Positions 1 to 7,787 of a DNA stretch of 64,000 nt are shown one piece after another (the stretch's first letter is position 1; each line of letters starts with the position of its first letter). The DNA lies in assembly GCF_009712475.1 (NCBI RefSeq), contig NZ_VCJO01000002.1:434001-498000 (forward strand), given 5' to 3'. A program made the position numbers and the translations under genes. The stretch is from Micromonospora sp. CP22. Lineage in GTDB: Bacteria > Actinomycetota > Actinomycetes > Mycobacteriales > Micromonosporaceae. Below the pieces are notes generated by a model that saw only the letters and a list, made by a program, of their open reading frames with translations, did not search any database and had not been told where the DNA came from.

Positions 1-224
1 TTCACGGCGAGCGCCACGCCGAAGGTGCCGCTGGTCGACTCCACGATCATCGTGTTGGGGCCGATCTCGCCGGAGGCGAGGGCCGCGTCGACGATGTGAT
101 GCGCGGGCAGCATCTTCATCAGCTTGAACGAGGCGCCCCAGAGCGAGCCGCCGAGCGGCACCACGGCCGGCATCAGATCCATGGCGACCGCGTCGACGCC
201 CGCTTCCGGAGGGACACATGTCAC
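1..224 (-). CDS. PLP-dependent cysteine-synthase-fold enzyme, N-terminal part (SbnA/diaminopropionate synthase-like)
   Basis: Only the first 74 or so codons are present; the gene runs off the left edge. The peptide contains SFKLMKMLPAHHIVDAA followed by VESTSGTFGVALA. This resembles the Schiff-base lysine region and the substrate-loop S-[ST]-S-G-[NT]-x-G motif of fold-type II PLP enzymes, as in O-acetylserine sulfhydrylases and SbnA-type 2,3-diaminopropionate precursor synthases. The Asn usual in SGN is Thr here. The start GTG (224-222) was chosen because GAGGAGG lies about 11 bases upstream; an in-frame GTG further upstream is possible. It is divergent from the methyltransferase at 347. A role in supplying cysteine or diaminopropionate to the NRPSs is inference. 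Confidence 0.7.
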   Translation of the reverse strand, partial: MTCVPPEAGVDAVAMDLMPAVVPLGGSLWGASFKLMKMLPAHHIVDAALASGEIGPNTMIVESTSGTFGVALAV

Positions 225-265
225 GGTGATCCCGCACCTCCTCGGTACTCGCGGCGCGTCGGGTC

Positions 266-311
266 TGTCGTGACCAGCACCATGACACACACCTGATGCG
301 CGGTCTAACGT
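266..311 (+). promoter_or_regulatory. Candidate operator/promoter in the divergent gap
   Basis: The gap between the PLP enzyme and the methyltransferase holds an imperfect inverted repeat, TGTCGTG-N8-CATGACA (266-287, 6 of 7 positions symmetric). Its right arm overlaps ATGACA (282-287), a 5/6 match to a -35 box. TAACGT (306-311), a weak TAnnnT -10, follows 18 bases downstream and would serve the gene starting at 347. This is pattern-based only. Confidence 0.3.
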
Positions 312-346
312 CTGGCTCAGCCAGCGCCGAGCGGAGGATTGCCGAC

Positions 347-1384
347 ATGGAACTCCCACGACATCGGGTCGATCTGCGTGCGATGGTCCGGCTCACCGAG
401 TTGGCCGACTACGTCGTGCCGTTCTGTCTGCGGGTGGCCTGCGACCTACGACTGGCGGACCACCTCGCCGACGGTCCCCGGAGTGTGGAGGAACTAGCCG
501 ACCTCACCGGCACTCGACCGGGCCCGTTGCTGCGCCTGCTCCGTACGCTGGCCAGCCGCGAGGTGTTCGCCGAGACCACGCCGACGGTCTTCGCCCTGAC
601 CGATCTCGCCCAGCCGTTGCGCAGTGACCACCCGCTCTCCCTCGCCGACGCCTACCCGCTGCTGAGCTGCGACGTGGCCGCCTGGGGGCGGTTGGACCAC
701 AGCGTGCGTACCGGCCAGGCCGCGTTCGACCTGGTGCACGGCACCGACTACTGGCAGTACATGGCGACGCATCCGGACGAGAGCCGCCGGTTCGACGCCT
801 CGCAGCGGGCCGCGACACGACTGGAACTGCGCAGCGTGCTGGGCGCGTACCCGTGGTCCGAGCTGAACACGGTGGTGGACCTGGGTGGTGGGGACGGCGG
901 GTTCCTGGCCGGCATCCTGGCTCGGTTCCGGCATCTCCGGGGCACCCTCTTCGACCTGCCGCACGTCGCGTCCGGCGCGGCGAAGGTGTTCGCCGACGCC
1001 GGAGTCTCCGACCGGGCCGAGGCGGTGGGCGGCAGCTTCCTCGAACCGGACGGCCAACCGGTGCCCGCCGGGGCCGACGCCTACCTGTTCAAGCGGGTGC
1101 TCTACCACTGGGACGACGAGAGCGCCACGGTCCTGCTGCGCAAGGCCCGCGCCGCGATGCGCCCGGACAGTCGGCTGCTCATCATCGAACCGGTGGTCGA
1201 TCCCGTCGTGCAGGGCGAGGCGTACGTCACCGGGCTGCGGTACGACATGTTGCTGCTGACCATGGCCGGTGGTGGCGCACGTGAGGTCTCCGCGATCGAG
1301 AACCTGGCGCGCGACGCGGATCTGCGACTGGTACGCACCATCGGCACCCTCACCCTGCCGATCCTGGAGATCTGCCCCGCGTGA
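347..1384 (+). CDS. SAM-dependent O-methyltransferase (acetylserotonin/hydroxyneurosporene MT family)
   Basis: 345 aa. An N-terminal winged-helix dimerisation region (LADYVVPFCLRVACDLRLADHL, then a recognisable LLRLLRTLASREVF helix) precedes a Rossmann SAM domain with motif VVDLGGGDGGFLAGIL. The DAYLFKRVLYHWDDE segment carries the usual catalytic His region of plant-type and polyketide O-methyltransferases. The start ATG at 347 has GGAGG 10 bases upstream, so it is preferred to in-frame codons further upstream. It is a close paralogue in architecture of the gene at 7784, sharing LADYV, AYPLL, D-Y-W and the LLRxxRxAMR region. It probably methylates a phenolic or enolic OH of the product; the substrate is unknown. 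Confidence 0.88.
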   Translation: MELPRHRVDLRAMVRLTELADYVVPFCLRVACDLRLADHLADGPRSVEELADLTGTRPGPLLRLLRTLASREVFAETTPTVFALTDLAQPLRSDHPLSLADAYPLLSCDVAAWGRLDHSVRTGQAAFDLVHGTDYWQYMATHPDESRRFDASQRAATRLELRSVLGAYPWSELNTVVDLGGGDGGFLAGILARFRHLRGTLFDLPHVASGAAKVFADAGVSDRAEAVGGSFLEPDGQPVPAGADAYLFKRVLYHWDDESATVLLRKARAAMRPDSRLLIIEPVVDPVVQGEAYVTGLRYDMLLLTMAGGGAREVSAIENLARDADLRLVRTIGTLTLPILEICPA

Positions 1385-1561
1385 CGGGGCGACTCGAACA
1401 TCGAAGGCGGGTACGTCCATGGTCGACGGTCAAGGTTGCTGTTAGGTATCTGTCGTTCGGTTCCTGTCCCACCGCCGGTTCAGAAGTTACGGTTCGTCCA
1501 CCCCTATCTCGGTTAATTGGATCGTCAGTCCAGCCGACCGAACCGGCTGGTCGTGAGCGGG
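1385..1561 (+). promoter_or_regulatory. Leader region of the SARP regulator
   Basis: This stretch between the methyltransferase and the SARP gene is noticeably richer in A+T than its surroundings, for example around 1430-1455 and 1495-1525, which fits a promoter. I see no clear -35/-10 pair and no heptameric SARP repeat that I would defend. TTG (1517), GTG (1553) and ATG (1562) are in frame here. Confidence 0.3.
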
Positions 1562-4027
1562 ATGGATAGCAGGTCGATGGCTCAGGTCGAGGACGTGCAC
1601 GACACCGCCGACGGTGCTGCCGGACCGGGGGCAGCGGTGGAGTTCCGCATCCTCGGGCCGCTGGAGGTGCGGGCCCGCGACGAAGGCATCGACCTGGGCG
1701 CGCCGCGTCAACGCACGGTGCTGGCCAGCCTGGTCCTACAGGCCAACCGGGTCGTGTCGTTCGGGCACCTCGTCGAGGCGATCTACGGCGACAACGCCCC
1801 GCCCACCTCACGCGTCCAGATCCAGATCTGCGTCTCCGCGCTACGCCGCCTGCTGGCCGGGCACGGCCACGCCGACGCCATCCAGACCTACCCGACCGGC
1901 TACCGGCTCCACGTCGAGGCGGGCGCCCTCGACCTGCACCAGTACGAGGCCCTGATCGCCGAGGCCCGTCAGGCCCGCGACGCCCGGCGGTTCGCCGAGG
2001 CGGAGCGCGGTTACCGCACCGCGTTGGGGAAATGGCGAGGGCCGGCCCTGCGGGACGTCGAGAGCGCCGCCATCCGGGCCATCGCGCACGGCCTGGACGA
2101 GCGCCGCCTGACGGCCATCGAGGAGTGCATCGAGGTGGACCTGAGCCTTGGTCGGCATCGGGAGGTGATTCCCGAGCTGACCGAGTTGGTCATCGCGCAC
2201 CCGCTACGGGAACGCCTGCGGGGGCTGCTGATGATCGCCCTGCACCGATCGGAGCGGCAGGCTGACGCGTTGGACGCCTACCGGGACGCCCGCCGCACCC
2301 TGATCGACGAGTTGGGGCTGGAGCCCGGCGACTGGCTGCGTCGGCTGGAGCACGGCATCCTGACCGGCGATCCGGCGCTGACCCTACCGTCCACACCCGT
2401 CTCGGTCGTGGCGAGCCAACCGGCGGAAGCAGAACCGGTGCCCCGCCAGCTGCCGACCGACATCAGCGACTTCACCGGCCGCGACGACGAGGTGCGGTTC
2501 ATCGAGGAACACCTGACCGGCGGTGACCCGGACCGGGTGGCGGTGCCGGTGGTGGTGCTCACCGGCGGTCCCGGCACGGGCAAGAGCACCCTCGCGGTGC
2601 ACGTCGCGCACCGGCTCCGCGACCGGTTCCCCGACGGCCAGCTCTTCGTGAACCTGCACGGACGCCGACCGGAGCGGGTGTCGGCGGGTGAGGCCCTGCA
2701 ACGGTTCCTGCGCGCCCTCGGGGTGCCGCCCGACGCCATCCCGGACGGCGTGGACGAGCGGGCCGAGGTGTTCCGCGACCGGCTCGCCCATCGACGGCTG
2801 CTCATCGTGCTCGACGACGCGGCCGGGGAGTCCCAGGTGCTGTCGCTCCTGCCCGGTGACTGCCGCTCGGCGGTGATCGTCACCAGCCGGTCTCCCCTCG
2901 CCGCTATTCCCGGGGCGACCACCGCCCCGGTGGGCCCGCTACCGCCCCGGGACGCGATCACCCTGCTGCGGCACATCGTGGGCTCGGATCGCGTCGACCG
3001 GGAGCCCGGCTACGTGCTCGACCTGGCCAGGCTCTGCGGTCACCTGCCACTCGCCCTGCGCGTCGCGGGTGCCCGCCTCGCGTCACGCCCCCACTGGTAC
3101 GTCGCGGACCTGGTGGACCGGCTGGCCGACGAACGACGCCGGCTCGACGAGTTGGCCCACGCGGGCATCTGTGTCCGAAGCAGCCTGACCTTCGCGTACG
3201 ACGCACTCTGCGACAACGCCCGCCGGCTCCTGCGGCTGCTGGTGCTGGTCGGCCGGTCGTGGGTGTCGCCCTGGGTCGGTGCCGCGGTCCTCGACGTGTC
3301 GCTGGAGCGCGCCCAGGACGTGCTGGACGAGCTGTCCGACGCGCAGTTGCTCGAAACGACGCAGGGGCCCGGCGGGTATCCCCGCTATCGCCTGCACGAA
3401 CTGGTGCGGGTGTTCGCCCGCGAACGGCTCGCCGCGGAGGAGCGCCCGGCTGACCGGCATGCCGCGCTGGAGCGCTATCTGGACGCCGTGTTGACCTTGC
3501 TGGCGGCGGTGGAGCGGTGCAACGAACGGACCGCGCGGCGACCCCGCTGCGGCCCACCCGTACGCCTGTTCTCCGACCAGACGGCCGACCGGATCGTGAC
3601 CCCGATCGAGCAGTGGTACGAGTTGGAGCACAGCATGGTCCTCGCGGCCGTACGCCAGGCCGCGCAGGCCGGTCTCGTCGGTACGAGCATCCAGTTGGCC
3701 GCCGCCGTGGTCCGCGCGACCGAGTCGCTGCCCTACGCGGGCCACGCCCGGGAGGCGCAACGGATCGCCCTCTCCGCCGCCCGACGGGTCGGTGACCAGT
3801 GCGGTGAGGCCGCCGCCCTGTACACCTCGGCCGCCCTGTCGACGGCGCAGCGGCGCACCGCCGACGCGGTCCGCGAACTGCTGCGCGCGATGGCGTTGTC
3901 CGGCGAAACCGATGACGCGCACGAACGCGCCGACGAGGTGAGCGAGCTGCGCCGGCTGCTCGCCCATCGCGAGGCCCTCGATCCGCCTGAGCCACCGTCT
4001 CCGGGGCGCAGGGCCGGCTCGGTGTGA
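1562..4027 (+). CDS. AfsR/SARP-family transcriptional activator with NB-ARC ATPase domain
   Basis: About 821 aa from ATG 1562. The conserved SARP domain begins at VEFRILGPLEV, where a GTG (1637) is an alternative start. Order: OmpR-like winged-helix DNA-binding domain, bacterial transcriptional activation (BTAD) helices, then an NB-ARC/STAND ATPase with Walker A GGPGTGKST (Lys about 341), Walker B-like RRLLIVLDDA and the GLPL-type motif CGHLPLALRVAG. The C-terminal region is helical but lacks the long TPR array of full-length AfsR. SARPs activate antibiotic promoters by binding direct repeats near -35. It is followed 4 bases later by the transthyretin-like gene and then the StrR-type regulator, so it is likely a cluster-situated activator. 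Confidence 0.9.
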   Translation: MDSRSMAQVEDVHDTADGAAGPGAAVEFRILGPLEVRARDEGIDLGAPRQRTVLASLVLQANRVVSFGHLVEAIYGDNAPPTSRVQIQICVSALRRLLAGHGHADAIQTYPTGYRLHVEAGALDLHQYEALIAEARQARDARRFAEAERGYRTALGKWRGPALRDVESAAIRAIAHGLDERRLTAIEECIEVDLSLGRHREVIPELTELVIAHPLRERLRGLLMIALHRSERQADALDAYRDARRTLIDELGLEPGDWLRRLEHGILTGDPALTLPSTPVSVVASQPAEAEPVPRQLPTDISDFTGRDDEVRFIEEHLTGGDPDRVAVPVVVLTGGPGTGKSTLAVHVAHRLRDRFPDGQLFVNLHGRRPERVSAGEALQRFLRALGVPPDAIPDGVDERAEVFRDRLAHRRLLIVLDDAAGESQVLSLLPGDCRSAVIVTSRSPLAAIPGATTAPVGPLPPRDAITLLRHIVGSDRVDREPGYVLDLARLCGHLPLALRVAGARLASRPHWYVADLVDRLADERRRLDELAHAGICVRSSLTFAYDALCDNARRLLRLLVLVGRSWVSPWVGAAVLDVSLERAQDVLDELSDAQLLETTQGPGGYPRYRLHELVRVFARERLAAEERPADRHAALERYLDAVLTLLAAVERCNERTARRPRCGPPVRLFSDQTADRIVTPIEQWYELEHSMVLAAVRQAAQAGLVGTSIQLAAAVVRATESLPYAGHAREAQRIALSAARRVGDQCGEAAALYTSAALSTAQRRTADAVRELLRAMALSGETDDAHERADEVSELRRLLAHREALDPPEPPSPGRRAGSV

Positions 4028-4031
4028 CGCC

Positions 4032-4364
4032 ATGGCCGTATCGGCACGGGCACTCGACGGCGTCCTCGGTCGGCCCGCCGCGGGACTACGGATCCGCTTC
4101 GAACGCGACGACGACGGCTGGCGACCGATCGCCTGGGATGAGACCGACAGCGACGGATTCGTCCGGCTCTGGCCGGCTGCCGGACCCCGGGCCGGCGCCT
4201 ACCGGCTGGTGCTCGACTGCGACCACTACTTCGTCGGGCTGGGGATGGTCGCCAGCTTTCCGGCCGTGATCGCCGTCTTCCGGGTGGCCGACGAGGTGGA
4301 GAGCTACCACCTGGAGGTCGTGCTGGCTCCGGCCGCGTACTCCGTACGCATCGCTGCTTATTGA
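4032..4364 (+). CDS. Transthyretin/5-hydroxyisourate hydrolase-like protein, catalytic motifs missing
   Basis: 110 aa. The overall pattern of the HIU hydrolase/transthyretin family is recognisable: ALDGVLGRPAAGLRIRFER at the N terminus, T-D-x-D-G-x-V, YRLVLDCDHYF, FPAVIAVFRVADEVESYHLEVVLAPAAYS. However, the N-terminal catalytic His of the SxHVLD motif is absent (the segment reads ARALD) and the C-terminal Y-R-G-S signature is replaced by YSVRIAAY. The central Arg and the His of YHL are retained. It is therefore probably not a purine-pathway hydrolase and may be a non-enzymatic or re-purposed transthyretin fold. It starts 4 bases after the SARP stop and is probably cotranscribed. Confidence 0.65.
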   Translation: MAVSARALDGVLGRPAAGLRIRFERDDDGWRPIAWDETDSDGFVRLWPAAGPRAGAYRLVLDCDHYFVGLGMVASFPAVIAVFRVADEVESYHLEVVLAPAAYSVRIAAY

Positions 4365-4372
4365 TGTGGCAG

Positions 4373-4393
4373 TTATCGATAGCACGACGATAA
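4373..4393 (+). promoter_or_regulatory. Inverted repeat directly upstream of the StrR-like gene
   Basis: TTATCG-N9-CGATAA is a perfect 6-base inverted repeat in an unusually A+T-rich patch, ending at the base before the GTG at 4394. It could be an operator or part of a promoter. Its position also raises the possibility that translation starts further downstream. Confidence 0.4.
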
Positions 4394-5482
4394 GTGACCA
4401 ATGTTGGACGGTCGCAGGCTCGGCTGAGGGTGCACAAAGGCCAGAGCGAAAGCGAGCCAGACGTGATCACTTCTGTTGACGCATCGAGCCGACCGACCGA
4501 CCGCCCGACCATGGTTCCCATCTCCGCACTGGTTCTGGGCGACTCCCCCCGGCTCGCCGGGGAGGACCCAGGCCACATCCAGACGCTTGCCGAGGCGGGC
4601 ACCGAGTTGCCGCCGATCCTCGTCCATCGGGAGACCATGCGGGTCGTCGACGGCCAGCACCGCGTACAGGTGGCACGGCTCAACGGGCAACAGCACATCG
4701 CCGTCGTCTTCTTCACCGGCGAGGCCCGCGAAGCGTTCGTACGGGCGGTCGAGGCCAACACCTCCCACGGCCTGCCGCTCACCCTCGAAGACCGGCGCGA
4801 GGCGGCCCGGCGGATCATCGCCCTGTTCCCGGAGTGGTCGGACCGGGCGGTCGCCGAGGTGACCCGGCTGGGACCACGGACGGTCGCCACGATCCGCAGT
4901 TCGACTGACTCGATTGCGCAGTCGAACATGCGGATCGGGCGCGACGGCCGGACCCGACCGCTGGAGCCGGCGCAGGGGCGACTGCGGGCCGCCGAGGTGA
5001 TCGCCCGCCGACCGGAGGCGTCGTTGCGCGACATCGCCAGCGCAGCCGGGGTGTCGGTGAGCACCGCCCGGGACGTACGGCTCCGCATCAGCTCCGGGGA
5101 GAACCCGCTGCCGGCGAGCATGCGACCCGCGGACGACGACTCGGCGACGGACCGGGCCGGCCAGTCGACACGGCGGCGAGGCAACCGACCACGGGCGACG
5201 GCCTTCGCCCACCCCCGACCCACCTCGATCGTGATGGACGTGCTGCGCAAGGACCCGTCGCTGCGCTACACCGACGCCGGCCGGTTCATCCTGCGCTGGC
5301 TCGACTCGCACGTGGTGGACACACCGGACTGGAATCGGATCGTCACGCACATCCCGCCACACTGCGGGTACACGATCGCCGAACTGGCGGTCGGCTGCGC
5401 CCAGGCGTGGCAGCAGCTGGCCGAGGAGTTGCAGGCCATCATCGACGACACCGAGCCGGCGTCACACGACGTGGCCAGCTGA
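4394..5482 (+). CDS. StrR-type (ParB-like) pathway-specific transcriptional activator
   Basis: 362 aa. The N-terminal ParB/Srx-like domain reads MVPISALVLGDSPRLAGED, then HIQTLAEAGTELPPILVHR, MRVVDGQHRVQVARLNG and FVRAVEANTSHGLPLTLEDRREAARRII. This matches the StrR/Bbr/Tei15* family of antibiotic activators almost motif for motif. A helix-turn-helix follows (SLRDIASAAGVSVSTARDVRLRI). StrR proteins bind GTTCGActG-N11-CagTcGAAC sites, and a perfect copy lies within this gene (4899-4927). GTG 4394 gives an N-terminal leader similar in length to StrR; GTG 4463 and ATG 4511 are alternatives. The gene converges on, and overlaps by 21 bases, the condensation-domain gene on the other strand. Confidence 0.9.
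   Translation: MTNVGRSQARLRVHKGQSESEPDVITSVDASSRPTDRPTMVPISALVLGDSPRLAGEDPGHIQTLAEAGTELPPILVHRETMRVVDGQHRVQVARLNGQQHIAVVFFTGEAREAFVRAVEANTSHGLPLTLEDRREAARRIIALFPEWSDRAVAEVTRLGPRTVATIRSSTDSIAQSNMRIGRDGRTRPLEPAQGRLRAAEVIARRPEASLRDIASAAGVSVSTARDVRLRISSGENPLPASMRPADDDSATDRAGQSTRRRGNRPRATAFAHPRPTSIVMDVLRKDPSLRYTDAGRFILRWLDSHVVDTPDWNRIVTHIPPHCGYTIAELAVGCAQAWQQLAEELQAIIDDTEPASHDVAS
4899..4927 (+). promoter_or_regulatory. Perfect StrR-family operator inside the StrR-like gene
   Basis: The sequence is GTTCGACTG-N11-CAGTCGAAC, two perfectly symmetric 9-base arms with an 11-base spacer. This is the exact consensus architecture known for StrR-family binding sites. It lies in the coding sequence about 505 bases after the GTG start, around the codons of the RSSTDSIAQSN segment. 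An intragenic site of this kind is also known for strR of the streptomycin cluster (recalled, not checked), so autoregulation is plausible. Confidence 0.8.
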
Positions 5483-6784
5483 CCGACCGGCGAGATCGAC
5501 GACCCGCCGCGAGGGATCGACGGCCCCGTCGCCGACGATCCGCACGTATCCCGCGAGGAACTCGGCGGCGGTGTCGTCGGTCATCCGGTCGTCGGCCCGG
5601 AACAGCACGGCGCGTGGCTCGGCACCGATCGGCACCACGGTCTGCTCCAGCGGGAACCGGCTGCCCAACTGCACCGGAAGCTCAAGCTCGAACGTCACAT
5701 CGCGGACGGTCGCGGCACGGGCGAGATCGGCCATCACGTTGAAGACCACGTCGTCCGGACGTCCCGGCCCGGTCGGGGCGGCACCGGCCGGCAGCATCTG
5801 CACCGGCAGGTCCTGGTTGACCAGCGCGCCGACGGCGGTGCGGTGGGCGGCACGCACCAGGTCCAGGAAGCTCGCCGCCGGGTCCACCAACGTCCGCAGC
5901 AGCACCATGTTGGCGATCAGCCCCACCGTCTCGCGGACCTCCGGCCGCGACCGGTTGGCGTACATCGAGGCCACGCAGACGTCGGTCTGACCGGTGTGCC
6001 GGTGGAGGTTGGTGTAGAACGCGGCCAGCAGGACCACGAAGGGCGTGGTGCCGATCCGGGCGGCCAACTCCCGCACCGCCGGCAGGACCCCGGCCGGGAA
6101 GCCGGCCTCGGCCACCGCCGGCCCACCGGGACGCGCTCCGGTGGGCCGACCCAGTGACGGCAACTGCCCGCCGGCCAACCGGTCACGCCAGTAGCTCCGC
6201 TGACGGTCCAACTCGGGTCCGCGCAGCCGGTCGTGCTGCCACTGGGCGAAGTGCGCGTAGGACCAGCTGTCGCCGGTCGGGGCGCCCGGATCGCCGTAGC
6301 AGGTGGCCAGGTCGGCCAGCAGCACCCCGGTCGAGTACGCGTCGGTCACCAGATGGTGCAGGTTGAGGCAGAGCGCGTGGTGGTCGGTGGCCAGCCGCCA
6401 CACCGTCGCCCTGGTCGGCCACTGGTCGACCGGGACCGGCCGGGCCAGTTCCTCGACCGTCTCCTGAGCCAGCGTCCGACTCGGGTCGGCGGTCGCCGAC
6501 AGGTCCCGAACCTCGAACGGCATCGGCCGGGGTGGGTGGATCACCTGGGACAGCCGGGCACCCCGGCCCTGGAAGGTGGTCCGCAGCGAGGCGTGCCGAC
6601 GCGCCACCTCGTCGAGCGCGGCCCGTAGCCGGTCGAGATCGACCGGACCACTGATGCGACACAGCAGCGGGCAACTCAGTGCCCCGAAGTCGGAACGGTA
6701 GTGCTGGATCATCCACAGCAGACGTTGGGACACCGATGCCGGTGCCGTCACGCTGTCGGGGCCGGGAGCGAGGATGGGTGTCAT
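5462..6784 (-). CDS. Free-standing NRPS condensation (C) domain protein
   Basis: 440 aa, a single C domain with no A or carrier domain. Motifs: SVSQRLLWMIQHYR (C1), RRHASLRTTF (C2), LNLHHLVTDAYSTGVLL with the catalytic HHxxxD (C3), SYAHFAQWQ (C4), VCVASMYANRSRPEVRETVGLIANMVLLRT (C5) and QDLPVQMLP (C6). ATG 6784 puts the start 16 residues before the conserved core; the frame stays open 27 codons further upstream. It is closely similar in sequence and length to the stand-alone C protein at 41274, so the pair arose by duplication. Such proteins condense or esterify a carrier-bound acyl unit with a partner in trans; the partners here are unknown. Confidence 0.9.
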   Translation of the reverse strand: MTPILAPGPDSVTAPASVSQRLLWMIQHYRSDFGALSCPLLCRISGPVDLDRLRAALDEVARRHASLRTTFQGRGARLSQVIHPPRPMPFEVRDLSATADPSRTLAQETVEELARPVPVDQWPTRATVWRLATDHHALCLNLHHLVTDAYSTGVLLADLATCYGDPGAPTGDSWSYAHFAQWQHDRLRGPELDRQRSYWRDRLAGGQLPSLGRPTGARPGGPAVAEAGFPAGVLPAVRELAARIGTTPFVVLLAAFYTNLHRHTGQTDVCVASMYANRSRPEVRETVGLIANMVLLRTLVDPAASFLDLVRAAHRTAVGALVNQDLPVQMLPAGAAPTGPGRPDDVVFNVMADLARAATVRDVTFELELPVQLGSRFPLEQTVVPIGAEPRAVLFRADDRMTDDTAAEFLAGYVRIVGDGAVDPSRRVVDLAGRSAGHVV

Positions 6785-6830
6785 CCCACACCCGTACCCT
6801 GCCGGCCCCGCCTCCGCTAGCGTCGCCAGG

Positions 6831-7787
6831 GTGTCCAGGCATTCTGTCTCGTCATCCATCGACACACATCTTGACTGGAACTACGCCGACCACCTCGGGT
6901 CGACCTTCCGCACGCTGTACGAACGGGGCATCCGGGCGCAGTGGAGCGCCGACGACGTCGACTGGAGCCTGACCGTGCCGTACGGGTCGCCGCTGCCCGA
7001 CGACTCGGCCTTCGCGATGTCGGCGTTCCGCGCCTCACCGCTGGCCGATCGGGGCCGACCGATGTGGGACGCCTTCCGGTGGGAGCTGCAGGTGTGGATG
7101 GTCAGCCAGTTCCTGCACGGCGAGCAGGCGGCGATGGTGGTCGCCGGGCGGCTGGTCGGCAGCCTCCCCGACCTCGACAGCAAACTGTGCGCCGCGAGTC
7201 AGGCGATCGACGAGGCTCGGCACCTCGACGTCTTCTCCCGCTACCTGCGGGAGAAGGTGGACAACTCCTACCCGGTCTCACCGCCGCTGCGGGACCTGCT
7301 CGACGACGTACTCACCGAGTCGCGCTGGGATGTCACCGCACTCGGCATGCAGATCATGGTCGAGGCGGTCGCGATGGCCGCGTTCCGGCTGGCCGAGTCG
7401 ACGTTCCACGACGAACTCATCAAGGATCTGACCCGTCGAGTCGGCCGTGACGAGGCCCGCCACGTCTCCTTCGGCGTGCTCTCGTTGGAAGGGCTCTATC
7501 AGCAACTCACCAGCGCCGAGCGGGCCGAACGGGAGGAACTGGTGCTGGACGCCGCCGAACTCATCCGGCGTCGGTTCCTGCTCGTCGACGTCTGGGAGCG
7601 GCTGGAGGTCGACCCTCGGGACGGTGCCGAGTTCGCCGCCACCGACCCGTTGATGGTCCGCTATCGACAGGCCATCTTCTCCCGGGTGTGCCGGGCGCTG
7701 CGGCAGGTCGACCTGCTCACCGACCGGGTCGTCCGAGGTCTGGAAGGGCTCGACCTGCTGCCGCCGCCCGGGGCGGTGACCCGGTGA
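6831..7787 (+). CDS. Ferritin-like diiron protein (R2/N-oxygenase-type oxidase candidate)
   Basis: 318 aa from GTG 6831; an in-frame start at 6774 would overlap the divergent C-domain gene. The four-helix ferritin-like core has a complete set of diiron ligands: Glu98 in FLHGEQAAM, Glu128 and His131 in AIDEARHLDVF, Glu178 in MIMVEAVAMAAF-like sequence, Glu208 and His211 in GRDEARHVSFG. That E/ExxH/E/ExxH pattern is shared by ribonucleotide-reductase-R2-like oxidases, AurF-type N-oxygenases and CADD-like proteins. The family therefore predicts O2 activation, but not whether the product is a hydroxylated, N-oxidised or desaturated metabolite. Its stop overlaps the next start (GTGA), so it is coupled to the methyltransferase. 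Confidence 0.8.
   Translation: MSRHSVSSSIDTHLDWNYADHLGSTFRTLYERGIRAQWSADDVDWSLTVPYGSPLPDDSAFAMSAFRASPLADRGRPMWDAFRWELQVWMVSQFLHGEQAAMVVAGRLVGSLPDLDSKLCAASQAIDEARHLDVFSRYLREKVDNSYPVSPPLRDLLDDVLTESRWDVTALGMQIMVEAVAMAAFRLAESTFHDELIKDLTRRVGRDEARHVSFGVLSLEGLYQQLTSAERAEREELVLDAAELIRRRFLLVDVWERLEVDPRDGAEFAATDPLMVRYRQAIFSRVCRALRQVDLLTDRVVRGLEGLDLLPPPGAVTR

Noticed and set aside
4032..4364. Functional 5-hydroxyisourate hydrolase
   Set aside because: The N-terminal His and C-terminal YRGS motifs are absent and there are no uricase or allantoinase neighbours.
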